Positions 55,621 to 64,000 of a stretch of 64,000 nucleotides of DNA are shown piece after piece. Position 1 is the first letter of the stretch. The number at the start of each line of letters is the position of its first letter. Both the position numbers and the translations under genes were made by a program. The notes under the pieces were generated by a model that was given only the letters and a program-made list of their open reading frames with translations, was not told where the DNA came from and did not search any database. The DNA comes from Capitulum mitella. Taxonomy: Eukaryota > Arthropoda > Thecostraca > Pollicipedomorpha > Pollicipedidae. The DNA lies in contig CP099840.1 of NCBI GenBank assembly GCA_030062745.1, forward strand, positions 37,079,101-37,143,100. The letters run 5' to 3'.

Positions 55621-56839
55621 ATTTCCTTTCCCTCTAGGAATAACACGTACCAGATGACCCTGGAAGTCAAAAGCGTTGGCAGGGACGTAACTTGGTATAC
55701 ATTTGGTACGGAGTTTTCCATGCCAAAGGAAATTTTTGGTATGGAATTCCATAGCAACATTTTGAGCCATTCATGTGCTTTCTTGCTTTGTGAAACAAAT
55801 TTCCGTAAATGCTTTATCATTACCACGTTGTAGGGCGCATTAGATATCGTTGCCACGTTGTAGGGCAATTTATTTTTCCATATCAAAATTTGTCCCAATT
55901 CTACACCCACGAGCGTCGGTAATCCAAGGACCAACGTCGCAGGGTGCAGATGTTAACCCAGCAGCAAACATAGCCAGGTGGGGCCCAGTGGTTTCTGGGG
56001 GGGGGCTTGGTGGACTTGAGTGGGTATGAGCTGTGAGTGGGGTTTTTGATGGGGCCCATGTGGGTCCCATGTGGACCAGTCTAGATAGAATGCCACCCAA
56101 AAATGCGATGCTGAAATGTAAGACTGTTGCTTTGTTTGGAGTTCATTTCCATTTCAAAGGCAGGAACGAATGTAGGGAAATCTCAGTCTTTCAGCATACT
56201 TCGAGACTGAGACCCACATGGGACCCGTTTCAAGTGTTTCGTCCGCCACGGCGAAACACTTTACCACGGTGGGCTTCCTTGTGTATCCTGGGTAAATAAA
56301 ACGTGAATAATCGCACTAGCCGAGAGTACAGTTTGATTTGGTGGTATTTTTTTATTGTTCCTTCGTTTGGACTGTTAATTTCTAGCGTTTCGTTTGGAAC
56401 TTATGATTTTATTCTTTCCCCTTCGTGTACCATTCAATTATTGATTGCGTCGCTGCGTTTTAAGCCTTTCCTATTACTGACTGGAACGTCGCAACGAAAA
56501 ATGTCTAATATACGGTCATGTGTGAGGATGTGTTTCGCCTCATTAGTGCAGAGTGCCGGAACTACTTTGCGGTGAGCGCAACACATCGATGTGTGCCGAG
56601 TCGCACGTAACGACTGTGTGGCAGGCGAGCGAAACGGCGATACCGGTGCTTTTGGCTCCCAGTGACGAGTTCGGCCGACGGCTTACTGCGGAGGGTAGAG
56701 CGGCGCTGGGCGGTGCGTAGCGCTGTTTGGTGGCGTAATACGGTCCGTCTCCGGAAGGACTCCTTTTACACCCGTATGGGCTTTCCCACAAAATATTTCA
56801 TCAGCTGGGCCCTGTATAGGCCCTATGTTGGCTAACGGG

Positions 56840-57160
56840 GATTTTATGAGGGAGTTATGTGGTCTCCTCATGGGTTCTGTTTGAGTTCTGTGTGAACGTA
56901 TGAACTACATATGGGGTTGGTGTGGGCCCTCAATAAGCTTTGGATCCCATTCAAAACCCATGTGGAGCCCTCATGTCGGAGCCCATGCTGGACCCACATA
57001 GAACGCCTATAAGAACCATCAAACGGCTCACGTGGGGCCCATACAGAACTTGTACTACGCCCATCTCCAGCCCATACAGGTCCTATACTGGCCGATATAG
57101 AACCAATACAGGGCGCAGTCATTGGCCCATGGGGGACCCGTATGGCAAACCTATCTGAAC
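56840..57160. repeat. Degenerate near-17-bp repeat of GGACCCATAYAG type
   Basis: Motifs such as GGACCCACATAGAACGC, GGGCCCATACAGAACTTG, AGCCCATACAGGTCC and GGCCGATATAGAACC recur with weak spacing. A related patch lies at about 56.04-56.09 kb. Confidence 0.5.
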
Positions 57161-57669
57161 AAGGCAAACAAAACGAAGCGAAAGGTGGTGGGCCTCACGT
57201 GGGCAGCTTGGACGGGGTCCGCCCACACTGAGCAGCTTAGGTTCACATGGATTCAACGCTGGCTGCCTGTGAGTTTTATGTTGGTCCTCAAAGCTTTAAA
57301 ACCCATTCGGAGCCCATGCAGAGCCCACGTAGCACCCAGTCAGAGCACACACAGACGAACCAGGGACGACGGATTGCATTTTCGGCGGGGGGGGGGACAA
57401 GCCCCATAGGATCAACGGCCGACCTCATTTGGGTTACTTCCCCCCACAAAAAACTGAATTTCTATCGCCCAGTTTTTCGTTAAATAAACGAATTTTTCCC
57501 CTGGTTTTCGCGCTGGTGTACACTTCTGTAATAGCTTGTAATACCTTTTTCCTATTAAAAGTATTACAAGGTATTACTATTCCGAATCCAATTCCGGTCC
57601 AAATCGGAGCGAATCCGAATTCGGCTCTGATTCCGCTGGAATCGAGCACAAGTCTGGTTAAAACGATAA

Positions 57670-57745
57670 AGTCTGGCGCCCTTCCGGCGCGAGTTTGGCG
57701 CCCTTTCGATGCAATTTTGGTGCCCTTTCGGTGCGATTTTGCCTT
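57670..57745. repeat. About 24-bp tandem repeat, three copies
   Basis: TGGCGCCCTTCCGGCGCGAG, TGGCGCCCTTTCGATGCAAT and TGGTGCCCTTTCGGTGCGAT follow one another. Confidence 0.7.
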
Positions 57746-59451
57746 CTCAATAATGTTGTCATGGCGCCCCTAAAAAGATGTCAAAATCCTGCCTCCGCTT
57801 CTGTCTATAGGCCAACCTATAGGTAAACCACGGAAAGTGGAACTATTGAGACGATGGGGGTGTTGCGCTCTTCCTTGAACACCAAAATTTGACTTCAGTT
57901 CTGTGGTGCTGACCGTAAAGAAATGACTCAAAAATGCGTGGTCGTGAAAATTACACACAAAGGTCGCGAAGCCATGCACAAAAACCTGTTTCTGAATAAA
58001 CGGACGTGCCTGCCGTACCGTGCGTAAGCCGCTTAGTGCGTGAGATTCCACACGACTCGTTTTAGACTCATGGGAATATAGCTGGCGATTCTCGGGGCGT
58101 TGGGAAAGCTCGACCCCCACTTTTGGAAGATTCCACATTGCGCCTGTGGCAATGACTGCATCCTAGTCAGATCTCACACGCACCTCCGATCAATTTTGGA
58201 AACACCAGCCGTGCAGGAAAACACCATTGTTTGAAGTCACCGTACTTCATTTTGCGTTCCATTACACACGAACCTGTTTTACTCATTATAAAGGTACAGG
58301 GGCGACTTCCGAGATTGTCGGCTTTACGTGGGATATAATGTCTTCTTGCTTGCCCCGTTGGCGTTCGTGGGTGGTAGATACAACTGTTCTTTTTTTTGTT
58401 TGTTTTTATTTGAGTAAATTACGGTCAGGCGAATCACATCACAATAATCACAATAATTTCTACCACTTGACCGGGTACCACACATACCGGATGATACGAA
58501 GTGTGGTGATAGATGGCAAAGAAAAGGGAAGGCAAAATGACAAAGCAGCAATGTGAGAAGCAATGTGCAATAATGTCTACAAAGCAAACACATGTGATAA
58601 TGAACAGGTCGTATACATTTTTCATAATGATTCCCCCTCATGTTCCGATGAATCTAGAACAGAATCCAAGTCATGATTCTCACCCGGGCCTGAGATCGTC
58701 GGCTTGATTCATCCCTGGCGCAGCCAGAACAATACAGAGATCTTTTCCAATAGTGATCCATGTTCCATTCTGCGAAGTTCGAGGATATCCACAACTTCAC
58801 AAAAGCGCCGCGTCAAACGGCGTTCGAGCCTTGAAATGTGTATTTGAAACGAAAGAAACGGAATTGTCATTCCTGACATGCAAAAGGATAAGTGCAACAC
58901 AAAACCAGCCCGAAATCATCGTAGCATGCGTTGGTAACTACCAAACCGGCGAGGGCCAAGTAAACCAAAATAAACATTCATCGAAACGCATGCAGTCACA
59001 ATGTTTCACAATATACTCGCGTGTTCTAGCCCATATTGCACAACACAATAGACTTGGGAAGGCAGCAGTTTCTTTACAACATTTTTATTTATTACACAAG
59101 CATATTTCAGCCGAGGCTGCTAGGTTTAATGTGTAGTGATAACATACTGAAGATAACAAAAGGAACTCGATTTTTTATTTAGTCTCCGTTTACAGATCCC
59201 TGCGGCACAATCCACGTGTCAGGAGACATCACGACGCCTTAAGTGCCTTATTTTCATCGATCTGCTCTGGGTGCAAATGCCGCTTACTCCCGCCCTGTAC
59301 AGCGGGTCGGCGCCATGTTGACGCTTTCTCGAGCGATCTCCCTGCGGAGGCCACCGCGCAGCCTCGACCGCTCAGATCCCCGGTGGGTCGGCGCCGTGTT
59401 GACACCCTCTGGAGTGGTCTCTCTGATCCCTGCCGTGCGGCCTCGGCCGAT

Positions 59452-59503
59452 TCAGGCGCAGAGCGGGTCGTCGGCGGGGTTGACCAGGTCCTCGATGTTG
59501 GGG
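59452..59503 (-). CDS. Right-hand gene, terminal exon
   Basis: The acceptor is GCGGCGCGCAG. It completes the codon left by the previous exon as Ser, then PNIEDLVNPADDPLCA and TGA. A short exon supported mainly by phase and its protein-like character. Confidence 0.4.
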
Positions 59504-62500
59504 CTGCGCGCCGCCTCTCAGGTACACGGTCGGAGAGGCCCAGAGCGGGCCGGCGGGGGGCGTGCCCAGCCGGGCCGGGGCCTCCGCCCTCCAGTCGGAC
59601 CTGCAGCCCCAGTCAGGGGTCAGCAGAGGCACCGCAGGGGACCACTGCAGGCAGCGCAGACCGGCCGCCCACACCACAGGCTGGGGCTGCAGACAGCGCA
59701 GACTGTCCGCAGACACCACAGACTGCGATTACAGACAGCACAGACTGGCCGCAGACACTACAGGCTGCGACTGCAGGCAGCGCAGACTGCAGCCACGCAC
59801 AGCACAACATAGATAGGAGACTCAGACGGCACACGGCTGCACCAGTACCATGGACTGCAGCTATAACGATCAAACAACAAAGTTAACGCATTTTAGGAGC
59901 TTCATTTCCTAATATCTAGCGAGATATTATTGCGCAGATATTTATTTTACAGACTTCCACATTTCTTCCATCGTTCTCGTCCAAGAGTCCGAACCATTGC
60001 ATGTCTCAGTCATCCATAGCATTGTAAAAAAAGTTCCCCCATTACGACATTTCGCAACTAGATCAAGAGCTGCAAGTTTAGATCTCTCCATATAGCTCTC
60101 TGGGCGTAGATCCACTCAAACTGTTTGTCAGACAAAATCGATCAGCAGTAGGAATAGTTCTGCGCACTGTGTCTGCCGTGGTGAACGAGGGCCCAGCGAA
60201 CTGTCGACAAGTTCGTCTCCGCGCGCCGACCCGTTTTCGACAGTTGAATCCCCACCGGAGCCATGACTCTCGGCAAAAGATTTCGTGTGAACTATGACCG
60301 CAAGTGACACTGAAGGGTTAACTGCGGGCCTGTCGTCCTCTTGTTGCATCACCTCCGATAAACTAAACCGACCTGCTGCCTGTCCGCACAGCCACTGGCG
60401 ACGAAACGTTTTCAGGTGGTGAGGAGACAGCAGCGGCATTCTTCGCGTATTACGCCTCTACGCCACGCCACAAGAGGAACGCCGAACCCTCTCCGGCTAG
60501 CTGTGGAGCCGCTTCCCCTCTTTCCCTCGTATACCGACGCCTACCTGATGTACATATATATGTCTTCTGACGTGGTGTCGGCCGGCGTCGCAGAGCAGAC
60601 CTATATCTGTCCTCTGACTTGGTGCTAATCAGCGCTGGGCAAACCTGACCTGGTACTAATCAGCGACGGGTAGACCTATATCTGTCCTCTGACCTGACGC
60701 TAATCAGCGCCGGGGAGACCTATATCTGTCCTCTGACCTGGTGCTAATCAGCGACGGGCAGACCTATATCTGTCCTCTGACCTGGTGCTAATCAGCGACG
60801 GGCAGACCTATATCTGTCCTCTGACCTGGTGCTAATCAGCAACGGGCAGACCTATATCTGTCCTATGACCTGGTGCTAATCAGCGCCGGGGAGACCTATA
60901 TCTGCCCTCTGACCTGGTGTCGGCCGGCGTCGCAGAGCAGACCTATATCTGTCCTCTGACCTGGTACTAATCAGCGACGGGCAGACCTATATCTATCCTC
61001 TGACCTGGTACTAATCAGCGACGGGCAGACCTATATCTGCCCTCTGACCTGGTGTCGGCCGGCGTCGGACAGCAGACGGGCTGCGGCGGCCGGCCGACGC
61101 CGGCTGACAGCGACATCGGCATCCGTCGGTAGCAGTCTGACACCGGACCGACGCCGTGCATCATCGCCGGCGGGAACAGCGCCGCCTGGTGGCGGGCAGA
61201 GACATCACTCAGATGGAGGTCTGCTCTCACAGAGAGCTCTGACAGCTCTGTCAAACAGAGAGCTGGAGATCGGCCCTTACAGCGCTGTCACGCAGAGGAC
61301 AGGACACTAGCTTTCACAGAACCTCCACACAGAGGACAGGAGACCGGACAACACAGCTGTCACACAAAGGGCAGACCACTTGCCTTCACAGAACTGTCAC
61401 ACAGGCGACAGGACAAGAAGATGCGCTTCCGATGCCAGAACAGGCCTATCCGCAGCGGACCGGAAACCGATTCATAAGAACGGCGCGGCAGACCTGTCTG
61501 GGAGACGTTTACAGCCGCAGTGAGCTTCGCCGCACAGGACGGAGGCAGAACAGCTCCGCGCTGGCCGAAAGACGGCCGCCTGCGCCGGTGAACGGACCTG
61601 GAAGGCCGGGGGGTCGCACCAGGCCGCGGCGCCGTACAGAGGTCTCATTTCGGCGGCGCAGAAGGACCTGCTGGCGAGCCAGGGCGCTGCCGGGGAGCAG
61701 CGGGCTCCGCACCATCTGCATCGCCGGGACCGGAGGCGCCACTGTCCGCAGAACGACGCCCGACTGTCAGCAACGTCACGTTTGTCAGCCGAAGAGCAGA
61801 TTGGCATTCGCATTTACGATGATTTTCGCGGACTCCTTTGATTCACATGGAAAGCCGTTCAAAGATGGATGCTGACCTTATAACCACCATACTCGCGGCA
61901 CGTGAGACATAGGCTCAATTTTGGTACGGGCCAAAGTTTCAGGTTATGCTGGACGAACGCACTTGATTCGCACGGAAATTGGTAGGTAGTCAGTCTTTCA
62001 ATGACGGGAAAAAATGAGCTAGGAGGGACGCTTGATGATCATCGTTAGAGCAGATCAAGGTTCAGTCATGTATGACAGTGACACCGCTGATTTGTATGGA
62101 AATCGACCCATATTATATTTAATCCTTGAACTTGGATTACAGGAAAATTACCGCATGAAGTGTGTATCCGCAACCGAGCACTATCTTAGTAGGCACTATC
62201 CAGGTACGGGTAGATTTGTCGTTGCTGGAGCCAGCGGAGACTGAGCTGTGACGGCCCTCGGCGGCGACTGAGCTGTGAAATGGCTGTGAAATGGCATGTG
62301 ACGGCCTGAAGTGGGCAGTGACTGGCCAATAACGCCCTGAGCGAATGGTGAATGACTTATGGCGGCTTTAATGACCTATGGCGGCCCGGAACGGACGGTG
62401 ACTGGCCTGTGACGTCCTGAGTGGGCGGCGACTGACCTGTGACGCCCTGAGCGGACGGTGACTGACATATGACGGTCTGGGTGACCTGGTGGCGGCCCGG

Positions 62501-64000
62501 AGCGGGCTGTGACTGACCTGCGACGGCCTGGGTGACATGTGACGCCCCGAGCGGGCAGTGACTAGCTTATGACGCCCTGAGCGGGCGGCGATTGACCTGT
62601 GACGCCCTGAGCGGACGGTGACTGACCTGTGACGCCCTGAGCGGGCGGTGACTGACCTGTGACGGTCGCCGTCCTGGTCAGGAGGGTCGTCGTCCCGGAG
62701 CCGGCCGCCTCGGCCGCCGCCTGACAGCCGGCAGGGTGGCGCTGCATAGGCAGTGGACCGGCGCGACCGCCGCCCACTGCCGCAGGCACCGGTCCGCTCA
62801 GAACCTCAGCGCCAACGAATTCATAGCACATCACCGGAAGACACCGAGAACACATCACTGACCGCTCATCGCTTACCCGAACGCCTTCACAGCACATCAC
62901 CTGGAGACACCGAGAACACATCACTGATCGCTCATCGCTTACCCGAAGGTATTCACATCACATCACCGGCGGCACTCAGAACACATCATTGGCCCGCTGA
63001 GTACCTCACATAGTACAGTTACCACCCCAGCAGTGACACTTGACGCCACTCAAGGAACTCTCAGCACCTCACACTCAGCAACTCGACATCAACGGGCAGC
63101 AGTTTGCGTAACGACAGTAAATGGCTTTCCATAACTTACGACGCATTTCTCTCTGATTCTGTACATACCGTTTCTCCTGAAACATTTTCTTAGGCGCAGT
63201 ATTTAGTTACGCCATTTAGCCATTTATTTAGCCATAGCGCCGGTTATGACCTCCTGACCGTTGGCGCAGTTTATGGAAGACAGAAGGCGTCTTCCATAAA
63301 CTGCGCAAGTTTCGAGGGTTTTATTACGTGTCCAGTCAGGTAACCGCACTTTGGAAAACGGCGGTTAACAATACTAGCGGCCCGACTCACCTGGCGTCCA
63401 AAGCTGTGACCCGAGCTGGTCGCCATGGCAGAGCGGGTTGTGGTCCGCGCCAGCCACCACGCCCTGGACCACGTGGTCGCTGTGGCCGCCTGGAGCGTGG
63501 ATCAGGTGACCGGCGAGGCTGGCGGCGCCGCAGACGCGCCGGCCGCCGCGGCCGCCCTGTCCGCAGGTGAGCCGCTCGGTGGACAGCGCCGAGCAGTGAG
63601 CGCCCTGGTCGCCGAGTCCGGGCTGGCCCTGGCCGAGCGGGCCGTGGCCGAAGCCGCCGGCCAGGACGTGTGGCGACGGGTAGTGAGCCGGAAACATCGG
63701 CGGCTCGTGCGCTATCTGCTCGAGGCGGACACCCTGGCTGTGGCCGATCAGGTCGCCGCGAGCCGACGGATCGTGCTGAAGGTGCTGGCTGCGGAAGACC
63801 GGGTCGAACGCGTTGAAGTCACCGTGGACGGCTGGAACGCCCGGGCCGAGGCCGCTCAGGACGTACTGGTCGTGCCCGTTCACCACCTGCTCGCAGCCCT
63901 GGCGGCCGGTCCTGACCACCGCGCCACAGGCCTGGTGCTCCCCGCGGGCCGACTGGTCGCAGAGCTGGCGGCCGCCGCGGCCGGCCGCGCCCGGGACGTC
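59452..64000 (-). CDS. Unrecognised Gly/His/Pro/Cys-rich gene, 3' part (five exons)
   Basis: Five minus-strand segments join in phase: off-edge to 63391, 62804-62657, 61715-61598, 61185-61049, 59503-59452. The first is over 200 codons, rich in Gly, His, Gln and Pro with scattered Cys. Later exons encode GGRLRDDDPPDQDGDRH, FCAAEMRPLYGAAAWCDPPA, MMHGVGPVSDCYRRMPMSLS and the C-terminus SPNIEDLVNPADDPLCA. Third positions are GC-rich in this reading, as in the neighbouring genes, and less so in the alternative frames tested for two of the exons. No known domain is recognised. Acceptors at 62805 and 59504 are weak, and the plus strand is also open over the first exon, so the model is provisional. 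Confidence 0.45.
59640..59810. repeat. Imperfect CAGAC-rich tandem repeat
   Basis: Units of roughly 27-28 bp (GCAGACACCACAGACTG, GCAGACACTACAGGCTG, etc.) lie in the presumed last intron of the right-hand gene. Confidence 0.55.
60569..61048 (-). repeat. 44-bp minisatellite of duplicated donor sites
   Basis: About eleven units follow the 61049 donor on the minus strand, each with CACCAG then GTCAGAGGACAGATATAG. Two units (near 60575 and 60915) retain exon-derived CGACGCCGGCCGACACCAG, matching the true exon end at 61049. The array therefore arose from the exon-intron junction. Confidence 0.85.
61049..61185 (-). CDS. Right-hand gene, penultimate exon
   Basis: The acceptor is a strong CTCTGCCCGCCACCAG and the donor is CCAG then GTCAGAGG. 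It encodes AALFPPAMMHGVGPVSDCYR, then RMPMSLSAGVGRPPQPVCCP. GC3 is far higher in this frame than in the other open one. Junctions are convincing; function is unknown. Confidence 0.55.
61230..61420. repeat. Degenerate CACAGAGGACAGGA repeat
   Basis: About four loose units of CTGTCACACAGAGGACAGGA type, about 45-50 bp apart, lie in an intron of the right-hand gene. Confidence 0.55.
61598..61715 (-). CDS. Right-hand gene, third exon from the 3' end
   Basis: The acceptor is CCGGCGATGCAG and the donor is CCAG then GTCCGTTC; phase 2 to 0. It encodes WCGARCSPAAPWLASRSFCA and AEMRPLYGAAAWCDPPAFQ, with four Cys. An alternative acceptor at 61742 in another frame gives a second phase-compatible chain, so this is provisional. 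Confidence 0.4.
62240..62656 (-). repeat. 30-bp minisatellite of duplicated donor sites
   Basis: About fourteen units of CTGACCTGTGACGCCCTGAG plus CGGGCGGTGA (plus strand) abut the 62657 donor. On the minus strand the best units contain TCACAG then GTCAGTCACC, identical to the true junction. The units furthest from the exon are the most diverged. Confidence 0.85.
62657..62804 (-). CDS. Right-hand gene, fourth exon from the 3' end
   Basis: The donor is TCACAG then GTCAGTCACC. The acceptor GCGCTGAG (to 62805) keeps phase 1; a better-looking acceptor at 62777 would need phase 2. It encodes AYAAPPCRLSGGGRGGRLRD then DDPPDQDGDRHR. Confidence 0.42.
62805..62960. repeat. 64-bp tandem repeat, two and a half copies
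   Basis: Units contain CACAGCACATCACC, GAGACACCGAGAACACATCA and GCTCATCGCTTACCCGAA in order. The first two units are nearly identical. Confidence 0.75.
63264..63306. repeat. Perfect 18-bp inverted repeat (hairpin)
   Basis: GCGCAGTTTATGGAAGAC (63264-63281) and its exact complement (63289-63306) flank a 7-nt loop, AGAAGGC. The hairpin lies in an intron of the right-hand gene. It may be a transposon-derived palindrome. Confidence 0.85.
63391..64000 (-). CDS. Right-hand gene, long Gly/His/Gln-rich exon running off the edge
   Basis: The minus frame is open for at least 190 codons to a near-perfect donor (CGCCAG then GTGAGTCGG). It encodes QSARGEHQACG, VVNGHDQYVLSGLGPGVPAV, FNAFDPVFRSQHLQHDPS and GHGPLGQGQPGLGDQG. 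It looks secreted or low-complexity, with Cys at intervals. The plus strand is also open with an ATG in good context at 63425, so strand assignment rests on the donor and on phase with later exons. Confidence 0.48.

Larger units (their letters stand above)
46976..59451. other. Gene-poor region upstream of Ctr1
   Basis: No coding exon is convincing. CpG-rich blocks at about 48.0-48.65 and 50.18-50.76 kb (the second with a GGC trinucleotide run near 50606) are candidate Ctr1 promoters. The rest is AT-richer DNA with the inverted element pair, dispersed repeats and short degenerate tandem repeats listed separately. Confidence 0.45.

Noticed and set aside
61500-61865. Plus-strand frame ending SAEEQIGIRIYDDFRGLL
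   Set aside because: It is open for about 100 codons but conflicts with the minus-strand exon, which has a donor and fits the phase chain; no family similarity.

Overview
This is a stretch of animal (eukaryotic) nuclear DNA. Genes are split into many short exons with GT-AG junctions, introns carry decayed transposons and minisatellites, and no bacterial operon signals are visible. Coding exons are strongly GC-biased at third codon positions. The gene families (centrosomin/CDK5RAP2, a CTR1 copper transporter ending in HCH, an extracellular sulfatase) and a short CCTAA-like tract suggest an arthropod, possibly a crustacean such as a barnacle. The organism is an inference, not a read-out.

Layout, left to right. 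(1) 1061-1967, minus: first coding exon of an extracellular sulfatase (SULF type); the rest lies off the left edge. (2) About 2-7 kb: AT-rich DNA with a small unrecognised two-exon gene (4017-4736, plus), an orphan ORF at 3035-3199 and a tRNA-derived SINE-like piece near 6.2 kb. (3) About 7.8-11 kb: CpG-rich blocks, probably promoter and 5' leader sequence for the next gene. (4) 12117-32666, plus: a 19-exon gene of about 1,965 codons for a centrosomin/CDK5RAP2/myomegalin-type coiled-coil protein. Every exon joins in phase except for two apparent +1 frameshifts inside the largest exon. (5) 34120-46921, minus: a complete seven-exon CTR1/SLC31A1 copper transporter gene (325 codons plus stop), convergent with the centrosomin gene. 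(6) About 47-59.4 kb: no recognised gene; it holds the likely CTR1 upstream region, an inverted pair of a non-autonomous element and other dispersed repeats. (7) 59452-64000, minus: the 3' part of an unrecognised Gly/His/Cys-rich gene, reconstructed as five phase-compatible exons and running off the right edge.

The most unusual property is shared by all three multi-exon genes. Splice junctions, with a little adjoining exon sequence, have been tandemly duplicated, in places into long minisatellites. The CTR1 exon 5 donor is followed by 12 near-identical donor copies. Two donors of the right-hand gene are followed by arrays of themselves. The CTR1 exon 1 donor is duplicated 33 bp apart, which keeps frame. 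Acceptors of two centrosomin exons are duplicated two to three times, and a third acceptor abuts a 34-bp array. This suggests splice-junction-seeded minisatellites as a recurrent process in this genome.
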